The notes under the pieces are model-generated. The model had not been told where the DNA came from, ran no database searches, and saw nothing but the letters and a program-made list of their open reading frames with translations. Of a DNA stretch of 64,000 nt, positions 25,192 through 33,558 are shown in pieces. A program made the position numbers and the translations under genes. Source of the stretch: Alloalcanivorax xiamenensis (GTDB lineage Bacteria > Pseudomonadota > Gammaproteobacteria > Pseudomonadales > Alcanivoracaceae); contig NZ_AQPF01000006.1 in NCBI RefSeq assembly GCF_009846745.1, positions 62,001-126,000 of the forward strand, written 5' to 3'. Numbering within the stretch: position 1 is the stretch's first letter; every line of letters starts with the position of its first letter.

Positions 25192-27372
25192 ATGAATGAG
25201 AAAGCTGTTAGCGATAAAGAAAGCACCATCCGCTGGGAACAGGACGCCGACAATATCGTCACCCTGGTCCTGGACGATCCCAAGCAATCCGCCAATACCA
25301 TGAACGAGCGCTACATGCGCTCCATGGCGGCCACCGTGGAACGGCTGGAAAAAGAAAAGGACAACATTGCCGGGGTGATCATTACCTCAGCCAAGAGCAC
25401 CTTCTTTGCCGGCGGCGACCTTAACGACCTGATCCAGGTAACGCCGGAGCGGGCGGCGGAATTCTCCGCCGGTGTGGAAACCGCCAAGGCACAGCTGCGC
25501 ACCCTGGAAACCCTGGGGATTCCGGTAGTGGCGGCGTTGAACGGCACCGCCCTGGGCGGCGGTCTGGAAATCGCCTTGTCCTGTCATCGTCGTATCGCAC
25601 TGAACAATCCCAAGGCGGTGTTCGGTCTGCCGGAAGTCACCCTTGGGCTGTTGCCCGGTGGCGGCGGTGTGGTACGCACCGTGCGCATGCTGGGGATTCA
25701 GAACGCTCTGATGCAGGTCCTGCTGCAAGGCCAGCGCCACAAGGTGGACAAAGCCAAGGCGCTGGGTCTTGTCGACGAAGTCGTGGATACCCCGGAAGCG
25801 ATGCTGGAACAGGCCCGTGCCTGGATCAAAGCCAACCCCAAGGCCAAACAGCCCTGGGACGAGAAGGGCTACAAGATTCCCGGCGGTTCGCCGAGCCATC
25901 CCGGTTTCGCGCAGAACCTGCCGGCGTTCCCGGCTAATCTGCGCAAACAGCTCAAAGGGGCCAATTATCCGGCGCCGCGCAATATTCTGGCGGCGGCGGT
26001 GGAAGGGGCCCAGGTGGACTTCGACAACGCCATCAAGATCGAGGGCCGCTACTTCGTCGAGCTGGCCTGTGGTCAGGTGGCGAAGAACATGACCACCGCT
26101 TTCTTCTTCAATCTGCAGGCGATCAACGCCGGCGCCAGCCGTCCCAAGGACGTGCCGAAATACAAAGCCCGGAAAGTGGCGGTGCTCGGCGCCGGCATGA
26201 TGGGCGCGGGGATCGCCTACGTCACTGCCCGCTCCGGTGCCGAGGTGGTGCTCAAGGACGTCTCCCTGGAGAACGCGGAGAAAGGCAAGGCGTACTCCGG
26301 GAAGCTGCTGGACAAGGCGGTATCCAAGGGCCGGATGAGCAAGGAAAAGAAAGAGCAGATTCTTGCCCGTATCACGCCCTCCGCCAATGTTGACGATCTG
26401 CAAGGCGTGGACTTTGTCGTCGAAGCCGTGTTTGAAAACACCGACCTGAAGCACAAGGTGTTCCAGGAGATCGAGGACGTGGTCAACGCGGACGCGGTAC
26501 TGGGCTCCAACACCTCAACGCTGCCGATCACCGGCCTGGCGGAAGGCGTGAAGAAACAGGACAACTTTATCGGCATCCATTTCTTCAGCCCGGTGGACAA
26601 AATGCCGCTGGTGGAAATCATCCGTGGTGAGAACACCAGTGATGAAGTGCTGGCGAAGGTGTTCGACTACACATTGCAAATCAACAAGACGCCGATCGTG
26701 GTCAATGATTCCCGTGGTTTCTTCACCAGCCGGGTGATCGGCACCTTCATCAACGAGGCCATCGCCATGGTGGGTGAAGGGCAGAACGCCAACTCCATCG
26801 AGCAGGCTGCTACTCAGGCCGGCTATCCGGTGGGCGCGCTCAAACTGATCGATGAGATCAACATGAAGCTGTCCCTGAAGATCGCCGGTGAGTACAAGCA
26901 GGCCGCCGAAGCCCAGGGTAACAGCCCGCAAGCCCATCCCGCGCTGGCGGTGATGGAAAAAATGGTCAACCAACTGGAACGCCCCGGCAAGCTGGATGGC
27001 AAGGGCTTTTACGATTATCCGGAAAATGGCAAGGCGCGCCTCTGGGCTGGCCTGAAGGAACAGTTCCCGGCCCGTGAAGCAATTCCATTCAAGGATATGC
27101 AGGAGCGGATGCTGTTCGCCGAAGCCCTGGAAACGGTCAAGTGCTTCCAGGAAGGGGTGATCGAGTCCGTTGGCGATACCAACATTGGTTCCATCTTCGG
27201 TATCGGTTTCCCGGCCTGGTCCGGCGGTGTGGTGCAGTATATGAACCAGTACGAGGGTGGCCTGCGCGGCTTCGTGGCCCGTGCCGAGGAACTGGCCGAC
27301 CGCTACGGGGAGCGTTTCAATCCGCCGCCGCTGCTGGTGGAAAAAGCAGAGAAAGGCGAGATTTTCAAATAG
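25192..27372 (+). CDS. FadB/FadJ-like enoyl-CoA hydratase/3-hydroxyacyl-CoA dehydrogenase
   Basis: 726 residues from the ATG at 25192. The N-terminal crotonase domain (about 20-205) has the oxyanion segment GGDLNDLIQ and NGTALGGGLEIALSCHRRIAL. The 3-hydroxyacyl-CoA dehydrogenase domain follows with NAD motif VLGAGMMGAGIAYVTARSG and the catalytic region GIHFFSPVDKMPLVEII; the C-terminal dimerisation part ends with GFYDYPENG. It performs two steps of fatty-acid beta-oxidation. It is the alpha subunit partner of the upstream thiolase; the gene order thiolase then FadB differs from fadBA. A strong terminator follows. Confidence 0.95.
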   Translation: MNEKAVSDKESTIRWEQDADNIVTLVLDDPKQSANTMNERYMRSMAATVERLEKEKDNIAGVIITSAKSTFFAGGDLNDLIQVTPERAAEFSAGVETAKAQLRTLETLGIPVVAALNGTALGGGLEIALSCHRRIALNNPKAVFGLPEVTLGLLPGGGGVVRTVRMLGIQNALMQVLLQGQRHKVDKAKALGLVDEVVDTPEAMLEQARAWIKANPKAKQPWDEKGYKIPGGSPSHPGFAQNLPAFPANLRKQLKGANYPAPRNILAAAVEGAQVDFDNAIKIEGRYFVELACGQVAKNMTTAFFFNLQAINAGASRPKDVPKYKARKVAVLGAGMMGAGIAYVTARSGAEVVLKDVSLENAEKGKAYSGKLLDKAVSKGRMSKEKKEQILARITPSANVDDLQGVDFVVEAVFENTDLKHKVFQEIEDVVNADAVLGSNTSTLPITGLAEGVKKQDNFIGIHFFSPVDKMPLVEIIRGENTSDEVLAKVFDYTLQINKTPIVVNDSRGFFTSRVIGTFINEAIAMVGEGQNANSIEQAATQAGYPVGALKLIDEINMKLSLKIAGEYKQAAEAQGNSPQAHPALAVMEKMVNQLERPGKLDGKGFYDYPENGKARLWAGLKEQFPAREAIPFKDMQERMLFAEALETVKCFQEGVIESVGDTNIGSIFGIGFPAWSGGVVQYMNQYEGGLRGFVARAEELADRYGERFNPPPLLVEKAEKGEIFK

Positions 27373-27398
27373 CCAGCGGCTTTCGTTGGAACCGCCGA

Positions 27399-27427
27399 AG
27401 CCCGGGCCGTTTGGCCCGGGCTTTTTT
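27399..27427 (+). terminator. Rho-independent terminator after the FadB-like gene
   Basis: AGCCCGGGCC (27399-27408) pairs perfectly with GGCCCGGGCT (27413-27422) around GTTT and is followed by six T. The mobile element copy 2 starts directly after this T-tract. Confidence 0.95.
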
Positions 27428-27429
27428 AT

Positions 27430-27807
27430 GGTTCATCGCGGTTTGGAGGGAAACCGTATTGCCTTCCATCAGGGACAGCGTAGCCGTGTTACGCCTTTGC
27501 GGGAACGTCGTGAAGCAGGTTCCGCAAAGGCGTAACACAGCTACGCTTCGAGGTGAGCGGCTGGCATGGAAGGGCCTCGAAGTCGCTGTGGGAGCCAGCC
27601 TGCTGGCGAATGGGCTTGCGACCTTAACCTTCGCTTGCAGCGGTCCGCCGCCCGGACAAGCTCCCACAGTGGCGCTGTAGTCACCTCCGGGTTTGGGTCT
27701 CCAAGGCCAGCAAAGGCATAACGCACCTTCGCTATGGGTTCCTGGGTCCCCTCTTGGCCCGTGGCGCCCCGGCTGAAGCGAGACTTCCCGCTAAAGTGCG
27801 ATGAACC
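27430..27807. mobile_element. MITE-like element, copy 2
   Basis: GGTTCATCGC (27430-27439) and its inverse GCGATGAACC (27798-27807) bound 378 bp. Flanks TTTTTTAT (27422-27429) and TTTTTCAT (27808-27815) are an 8-bp duplication differing at one base. The left part matches copy 1 closely, including the foldback at 27486-27538. The right part carries extra DNA absent from copy 1. The rest of the gap to 28007 holds no gene I can support. Confidence 0.85.
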
Positions 27808-28007
27808 TTTTTCATTGAGGCGCTGGCACGCAACACGCTTGCACGCGCCAGCATTCGATAACCATTCTGGTTGCGATTCGTTTCTCTGCTACCTGTAACC
27901 TAACCCATTGAATTAAATGATAAAATCTTCGCCGGGGCTGGCGCGTCACAACAGGGCGCGTCATACTGTGCGCGTGTTCCATTTATCTGTAATTCGAGGA
28001 GTTATCC

Positions 28008-28475
28008 ATGAAAGGCCATCCTGATGTGATCAAGTGCCTGCAGGAGCTGCTGCGCGGTGAACTGGCTGCCCGTGACCAGTATTTTCTGCATTCACGCCAG
28101 TACGAGGATCAAGGGTATGGCCGCCTCTACGAGCGCATCAATCACGAAATGCAGGAAGAGACCGAACACGCGGATGCCATTCTGCGGCGGCTGTTGTTCC
28201 TGGAAGGGGTTCCGGATATGACGCCCCACGCCATGTCTCCGGGCCGTACCGTCATGGAAATGTTGGAAGCGGATCTGCGCCTCGAATATAAAGTGCGGGA
28301 GGATCTGGCCAAAGCCATGGCATTGTGTGAGTCGGTGGGGGATTACGTGACCCGGGAAATGCTGCGTCAGCAATTACAGGACACGGAAGAGGATCACACT
28401 CACTGGCTGGAGCAACAGCTCCGTTTGATCAAGCACATCGGCGAGGAAAACTACCGCCAGTCCCAGATGTCCTGA
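28008..28475 (+). CDS. Bacterioferritin-family iron storage protein lacking the haem-binding Met (FtnA/BfrA type)
   Basis: 155 residues, four-helix ferritin. The ferroxidase ligands are visible: E18, E51 and H54 (EETEHAD), the EADLRLEYKV glutamate, and the EEDHTHW glutamate/histidine. The haem-ligating methionine of Bfr (position 52) is threonine, and the whole sequence closely follows the Pseudomonas FtnA/BfrA pattern (MQGHPEVI..., YERINHEM). So it should mineralise iron but not bind the dimer-interface haem. A GAGGAG site precedes the start. It is monocistronic. Confidence 0.92.
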   Translation: MKGHPDVIKCLQELLRGELAARDQYFLHSRQYEDQGYGRLYERINHEMQEETEHADAILRRLLFLEGVPDMTPHAMSPGRTVMEMLEADLRLEYKVREDLAKAMALCESVGDYVTREMLRQQLQDTEEDHTHWLEQQLRLIKHIGEENYRQSQMS

Positions 28476-28604
28476 TCCGGCGTCATTGGATCGCCGGGCG
28501 GTGCCACGGCGATTACTCGGTTCTTCATATTTGCACAAAGTCGGCACAGTGTTTGCGCATTACCGGCGCATCCTGGTTCCATCAGGACGAAACAGGAGCC
28601 GACC

Positions 28605-28952
28605 ATGAAAAGCCGAAAAACTCTCGCTCTCGCCCTTGGTGGCAGCCTGCTGCTGTCGTCTTCTCTGGCCTGGTCACAGCCGGCTAGAGGACCGGATCAG
28701 AGCAATCACGGGCCGGCTCAGCAGGCCCATCAAGGTCCCTCCCATGGTGATGGGCATCGTCCGCACCATGCCGACTGGAAGGGAAAGCCGTTGCCCAAGC
28801 GTTATCAGGAACCGCGTTACGTGGTGAAGGAGTACGGTCGTTATGGGCTGCCGGCACCGAAGCCGGGTCACCACTGGGTAAAAGTGGATAATGACTTTCT
28901 GCTCACCGCCATCGCTACCGGCGTCATTGTCTCGATCATTGCCGGCTCATAG
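28605..28952 (+). CDS. RcnB-family periplasmic protein
   Basis: 115 residues with a signal peptide (MKSRKTLALALGGSLLLSSSLAWSQ), a histidine/glutamine-rich linker, and a C-terminal RcnB-like domain: RYVVKEYGRYGLPAPKPGHHWVKVDNDFLLTAIATGVI. RcnB proteins are periplasmic and are linked to nickel/cobalt homeostasis in E. coli; many family members have unknown function. The histidine-rich linker (HGDGHRPHHADW) could bind metal. Preceded by AGGAG. No RcnA exporter is adjacent. Confidence 0.85.
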   Translation: MKSRKTLALALGGSLLLSSSLAWSQPARGPDQSNHGPAQQAHQGPSHGDGHRPHHADWKGKPLPKRYQEPRYVVKEYGRYGLPAPKPGHHWVKVDNDFLLTAIATGVIVSIIAGS

Positions 28953-28976
28953 AGGCCGGTTTGTCACCACTCCCCT

Positions 28977-29010
28977 GTTAATGGAATGATGTTAGTATTG
29001 TTCCATTAAC
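28977..29010. promoter_or_regulatory. Putative TetR operator
   Basis: GTTAATGGAA and its perfect inverse TTCCATTAAC are separated by 14 bases just upstream of the tetR start at 29031. Autoregulation is inferred. Confidence 0.6.
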
Positions 29011-29030
29011 TTTGTTGAGGGTGGAAAAGG

Positions 29031-29807
29031 ATGGCGGCAGCAAGGAAACCCACGCGTCGTAAAAAGAGCAAGGCGGAAGAGATTTCCGGAACCAAGTTGG
29101 AGTTGACGCTGGCGGCGGAGAAGGTTTTCGCCATGAATGGGGTGCAGGGGGCGTCCCTGCGTCAGATTCGTGAGGAGGCCGGACAAAAGAACGAATCGGC
29201 GATTCACTATTACTTTGGTTCCCGGGAAGCGATCATCGAGTCCATTCTGGCGATGCGCTCCAAACCGATAGACGCGGACCGCCATGCCATGTTCGAGGAG
29301 GCCCGCCGGCAGGCGGGTGGCAAGCCTCTGTCCACGGAACAGATTATGCGCTGCGGGATGATGCCCCTGGCCCGTTATCTGTTTGGTACACAGGAGCCCG
29401 GATATTACCTGCGTTTTTTGGTGCAATTGCGTATGGAGCGCGGTACCTGGCTGCACTTCAACGCGATGTACGGTGCGGGCATGGAAAAGTGTCTGGAAGC
29501 GCTGCGGGAGGCAAAACCGTATTTGCCCAAGGCGATTATCGAGCAGCGTTTCCTCAGTATGTTGTTCATGCACACCAACGGGATGGCGACGATCGAGCGG
29601 ATTCAGTCGGAAAAAGGTCAGAGTTTCCGTCGTGAAGAGGCCTGGATTCGAGTCGAGGATATTATTGGTTGCAGCGTTGCCATGTACGACGCGCCGTTAT
29701 CGCCGGAGACGCTGGAAGCGATTCATCAGGCGTCCACGTTGTATGACCTGCCCTCCTATACGGAAACCTCCATACTCAAGAGCGCCGGCACCGGCGGCGG
29801 CGAATGA
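29031..29807 (+). CDS. TetR-family transcriptional regulator
   Basis: 258 residues. N-terminal basic tail (RKPTRRKKSKAEE) followed by the helix-turn-helix (about 25-70): LTLAAEKVFAMNGVQGASLRQIREEAGQKNESAIHYYFGSREAII, typical of TetR repressors. The ligand-binding half is long and unassigned. The gene lies at the edge of the transport/catabolic cluster and converges on the alkylsulfatase-like gene. A palindrome upstream of its start and a smaller one beyond 31196 suggest it regulates itself and the cluster. Confidence 0.92.
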   Translation: MAAARKPTRRKKSKAEEISGTKLELTLAAEKVFAMNGVQGASLRQIREEAGQKNESAIHYYFGSREAIIESILAMRSKPIDADRHAMFEEARRQAGGKPLSTEQIMRCGMMPLARYLFGTQEPGYYLRFLVQLRMERGTWLHFNAMYGAGMEKCLEALREAKPYLPKAIIEQRFLSMLFMHTNGMATIERIQSEKGQSFRREEAWIRVEDIIGCSVAMYDAPLSPETLEAIHQASTLYDLPSYTETSILKSAGTGGGE

Positions 29808-29824
29808 TGCCGCCGGTGCCGGCG
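29783..29824. terminator. Bidirectional stem-loop between convergent tetR and MBL genes
   Basis: Perfect 16-base arms (29783-29798 and 29809-29824) with a 10-base loop. The left arm is inside the tetR coding end and the right arm lies just before the MBL stop codon. Confidence 0.6.
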
Positions 29825-29829
29825 TCTCC

Positions 29830-31146
29830 TCAACCAATGCCAACCCGGCGGCCGGGATAACCCGGGTCACCGTCATCACCCAGCGCTTTCAACGAGGCGT
29901 TGGCGGCGTCGGTGAAAATGCCTCTGGCCATTAATGAGGTTTCGGCTTTGGCCCGCGCCTGGTTCACCGCTACGCGCACCCGGTGAGCTTCCTGATTGCC
30001 GGGCTCCGCGCTGATCGCCATTTCGCTGAGGTGTCCGGCCAGGCGTAAGTCGCCTTGCTCCAGATACCCGCTGGCGGCCTGTGCCAGAATGGTGGCGCCG
30101 CCGCACAGTTCCGCCAGGGCGCTGCTCAGCGCATCAGGGTGTGCCGGTTTCAACTGGGCGGGATTGCCGTCGTACCAGCCACCGTACAACCGCCAGACAT
30201 TTCGGATCAGAAACTCAGGGTCATCGTAAGAGGGGTGCAGGTAGGGCCGGTCAAGCAAGCCTTCAGGCAGCGTTACCTGTTGCACGATGTCCGCCAGGGG
30301 CAACCCCTGATTCATGCCCGCCAAGGTTTGGTCATGGATGGTTTCCAGGAAAGTGGCGGTGTCGTCCAGCAGGGTGGCGACGCGGTCGGCACCAAACACC
30401 GCCGGCCCGTGGCCGGGCACCAATACTTCCGGTTTCTTCCGGGCCATGGCCCGCAGCGCCTCCGCCCATTGCAAGGCGAAGCGCTGGACCTTCTGCGGGT
30501 TACCGGCATTGGGGGCCGCCCAGATAATGAAGTCGCCGGTGATAACGGTGCGGTCCTCCGCGATCCAGCTCCAGGTATGGTCGTCGGTTTCGCCCATGCC
30601 GTGATTGAGTTCCACCTGACTGTCACCGCACTGCAGAATCATCTGTTCTTCATAGAAGCGGTCGGGATAACGGTATTCAGCGGGCCAGTGGAATCCGGCG
30701 ACTTTGAATTGCCGGCTATTGATATGAGCGTTCCAGTTGGCGCTGGCCTGATAGCGTTGGAAGCGCCGGCGAATATTCGCCTGGCCGATAACTTCCGGTT
30801 TCGGATCGCCGGCCTGTTGTGCTTCCTGATCGAACAGGGGGGTGCCGAAGGCGTGGTCAAGATGGCCATGGGTATAGATGACGTGCCGGATCGGCTGATC
30901 CGACCAGGAACGAATAGCCTGATGAATATTGGCGGCGGTATTGCGGCTGCCACTGTCGAATACCACCAGACCTTCCCCGGTGCTGAGCACGGTGACATTG
31001 CCCACCACGCCTTTGGAAGCGATGTAGACCAGATGGTCGTTGATCGGTATGACCTGGCTGCCATGCAGGTGGCGATTCCAGTCACGGCCGAAATCAAACC
31101 GCTCCCAACAGGCGTCGCCAATAGCTCTGAGTTCTTCGTTGATCAT
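29830..31146 (-). CDS. MBL-fold alkylsulfatase-like hydrolase with intact metal site
   Basis: 438 residues. Metallo-beta-lactamase fold with a complete two-metal set: H93, H95, D97 and H98 (THGHLDH), H190 (GETDDH), D205 (TGDF) and H246 (PGHGP). The C-terminal part (LIRNVWRLYGGWYDGNPAQL) matches the alkyl-sulfatase dimerisation region; the SCP2-like lipid-binding domain of SdsA1 is not seen. Type III alkylsulfatases split sulfate esters. The absence of a signal peptide suggests cytoplasmic action. It reads away from the TRAP cluster, opposite to it, and may share its divergent promoter region. The substrate is unknown. Confidence 0.85.
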   Translation of the reverse strand: MINEELRAIGDACWERFDFGRDWNRHLHGSQVIPINDHLVYIASKGVVGNVTVLSTGEGLVVFDSGSRNTAANIHQAIRSWSDQPIRHVIYTHGHLDHAFGTPLFDQEAQQAGDPKPEVIGQANIRRRFQRYQASANWNAHINSRQFKVAGFHWPAEYRYPDRFYEEQMILQCGDSQVELNHGMGETDDHTWSWIAEDRTVITGDFIIWAAPNAGNPQKVQRFALQWAEALRAMARKKPEVLVPGHGPAVFGADRVATLLDDTATFLETIHDQTLAGMNQGLPLADIVQQVTLPEGLLDRPYLHPSYDDPEFLIRNVWRLYGGWYDGNPAQLKPAHPDALSSALAELCGGATILAQAASGYLEQGDLRLAGHLSEMAISAEPGNQEAHRVRVAVNQARAKAETSLMARGIFTDAANASLKALGDDGDPGYPGRRVGIG

Positions 31147-31576
31147 TCAGGGTCTCCTCCGAGGGTGAGAATCAGGAACAGAGTGTTACCTAAAGTAATG
31201 TCGTGACATTAGAAAAGATAGGTGAAATTCATGTTATGGCATTACTTATGCTCAAATCCGCCTCTCTTGCGAGGAAAGAGGGGTGGGCATTCCGGGTTGC
31301 CGGATAGGCATGTTGAGTGTCGACAGGTGTGTTCAACGATGTCCGGTTTAAGATAAAAAATACTTTTATAACAATAACTTGTAATTTGAGGACGGCAAAA
31401 TTCCGTGTCTTGAACGAATGTTCACTTCCGCCGGGGATAATGAGGCATGCCAATGAATAAATTGTCACTGAGGTGAGGGAGTTTGTAGTAATCTAATTGA
31501 CAGACATTAATTCGGCATGATCTGATGAGTGCACAAAAAAACCAAGGCGGACTTCGATGTCCGCGGGAGAGGGAGA
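31147..31576. promoter_or_regulatory. Divergent regulatory region of the MBL and TRAP operons
   Basis: Contains an inverted repeat TAATGTC-GT-GACATTA (31196-31211) and, for the TRAP operon, TTGACA (31497-31502) with TCTGAT 18 bases later (31521-31526). Transcription would then begin near 31533, downstream of the GTG at 31529. No gene is visible here. Confidence 0.45.
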
Positions 31577-33481
31577 GTGCTCACAGATTCAAGCCGCCGG
31601 CTTGGCCTGGCGATTGCCGTGGTGCTGGCCGCCATCAGTATTTATACGTCTCTTTTCGGGATCTTTGATCCCAGCTATCAGCGTCCATTGACGTTTGCTG
31701 CCTGTATTCTTGTCGCCGTACTGGTCAAGCCTCTGGTGATGGTGAATCCGCCGCGCACCGCATCATTCCGCGCTCTGTTCTGGCTCATCGATCTGGTGCT
31801 GGTCGGCGCCATCCTGTTGGCCGTCGGCCGCTTCCTCGTCTTCGCCGGCGATATGGAAAACATGTTGGTCGACTATAGCCGCACGGATCAACTGATCGCG
31901 CTGGCTGGTGTGGTGGCGGTTATCGAGCTGACCCGCAGGGAGTTTGGCCTCGGACTGTCCCTGTTCGCCGGCGTGACATTGCTGTATTGCCTGTGGGGAG
32001 ATCTGTTGCCCGACGTCGTTCGCCATGCTGGGTTCTCTCTGGACCAGATCATGCAGGGCATGTGGTACGGCTTCAGTGGCGTATTCGGTACGCCGGTAGC
32101 GGTGATGATCGAGTTGTTGTTCATCTACATTATCTTCGGCGTCATGCTTGAAGCCACCGGCGCCGGCCCGGCTCTGGTCCGCATGTCGATTCGCGTCACC
32201 GGCCGTCTGCCGGGTGGGCCGGCTCACGCCGCGATCTTCGCCAGCATGCTGTTTGGCACTATGTCGGGTAGTGTTACCGCCAACGTGGCGGGGACCGGTG
32301 CCTTCACTATTCCCATGATCAAGAAGCGCGGCTTCAGCCCCGCTTTCGCCGGTGCCGTTGAAGCCGCCGCATCCACCGGGGGGCAGGTGATTCCTCCGGT
32401 GATGGGAGCAGCCGCATTCATGATGGCGCAACTGACCGGCACCCCCTATCTGTTGATCTGCGTGGCGGCATTATTGCCGGCGGCTTTTTATGTGATCGCG
32501 CTGTTCGCGGCGGTCTACTACGAGGCTCGGCGGCTTGGCATCAAGCCTACCCCCGAGCATGAACTGCCAGTGCTGACCAAAGATGACTGGTTGCGCTCGC
32601 TGATGTTCGTGGCACCGGTGTTAACGGTGATCCTGGTCCTGGCCACCGGCCGTTCACCGGCCATGGCCGGGGTATGGGCGACGCTGGTGGCAATGGCCTT
32701 TGGTTTCCTCAATCCTGAAATTCGCCGTCGGCCCTGGGCGCTGATCGGTGCTCTGGCAAAAGGCGGAGTGGCAGGATCGCGCATCATGATCGCGGTGGGG
32801 GCTATTGGTATTGTCATTGCCGGTATGGATCTGACCGGTCTGGGATTGAGTTTCGCGCAAGCCGTTGCCGGCCTCGGCGAGCACAGTTTGCTGTTGAGTC
32901 TGGTGTTAACCGCGTTGGGTTGTCTGATTCTGGGCATGGGCATGCCGACCCTGCCCGCCTATCTGATCATTGTGTTGGTCATGGGGCCGGCCCTGACCAG
33001 CTTCGATGTGCCGTTGCTTTCCGTGCACCTGTTTGTCCTCTACTTCGGTGTGCTGTCCGCCATTACTCCGCCGGTGGCGTTGGCGGCTTTCGCCGCGGCG
33101 CCATTGGCCGAGGCTAACCCGATGAAAGTGGCGATGCTCTCCGTGCGTCTGACTCTGGTCGGGTTTCTGGTGCCCTTCCTGTTCGTGTTCAACCCATCGC
33201 TACTGTTGATCGTGGAGGGCTTCGATCCAATGGATCTGGCCTGGGGGGTGGTGCGTCTGACTCTGGTGGTATGGGCAGTGACCACGGGATTCGCGGGGTT
33301 TGGCGGCGAGCGGTTGAGCATGTTGGCACGGGTTCTGAGGCTGGCGGTGGCGGCGCTGCTGATGGCGCGCGGCACCTCGGTGGAGCTGGTCGGCCTGGCC
33401 CTGGCGCTACTGATCCTGCTGTTTGATTTCATGCCGCACCACAGGCCGCGTTGGCTTGGTTGTGCGCCGGCGGACAAGTGA
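31577..33481 (+). CDS. TRAP transporter fused permease (TAXI type)
   Basis: 634 residues from the GTG at 31577, chosen because GGGAGAGG precedes it and the probable promoter lies too close to the alternative GTG at 31529 (650 residues). It is an inner-membrane protein with many helices: a DctQ-like four-helix part followed by a DctM-like part with FGTMSGSVTANVAGTGAFTI, AAASTGGQVIPPVMGAAAFM and the GMGMPTLPAYL turn, characteristic of fused TAXI-TRAP permeases. It drives sodium-dependent uptake of organic acids with a periplasmic binding protein. Two such proteins are encoded downstream. Confidence 0.93.
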   Translation: MLTDSSRRLGLAIAVVLAAISIYTSLFGIFDPSYQRPLTFAACILVAVLVKPLVMVNPPRTASFRALFWLIDLVLVGAILLAVGRFLVFAGDMENMLVDYSRTDQLIALAGVVAVIELTRREFGLGLSLFAGVTLLYCLWGDLLPDVVRHAGFSLDQIMQGMWYGFSGVFGTPVAVMIELLFIYIIFGVMLEATGAGPALVRMSIRVTGRLPGGPAHAAIFASMLFGTMSGSVTANVAGTGAFTIPMIKKRGFSPAFAGAVEAAASTGGQVIPPVMGAAAFMMAQLTGTPYLLICVAALLPAAFYVIALFAAVYYEARRLGIKPTPEHELPVLTKDDWLRSLMFVAPVLTVILVLATGRSPAMAGVWATLVAMAFGFLNPEIRRRPWALIGALAKGGVAGSRIMIAVGAIGIVIAGMDLTGLGLSFAQAVAGLGEHSLLLSLVLTALGCLILGMGMPTLPAYLIIVLVMGPALTSFDVPLLSVHLFVLYFGVLSAITPPVALAAFAAAPLAEANPMKVAMLSVRLTLVGFLVPFLFVFNPSLLLIVEGFDPMDLAWGVVRLTLVVWAVTTGFAGFGGERLSMLARVLRLAVAALLMARGTSVELVGLALALLILLFDFMPHHRPRWLGCAPADK

Positions 33482-33558
33482 ACGCCGGAATAAAAAACGA
33501 AAAAAGGCCGGGAGGCCTGGCAGTAAGAGGCTCGCACGAGCCCCAAAAGGAGAATGGA

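Noticed and set aside
23928..25301. A 457-codon minus-strand frame opposite the thiolase
   Set aside because: Histidine/glycine-rich low-complexity translation typical of an antisense shadow; the thiolase is unambiguous.
30055..31206. A 383-codon plus-strand frame opposite the alkylsulfatase-like gene
   Set aside because: No domain or leader is seen, and the minus-strand gene has a full set of metal residues.
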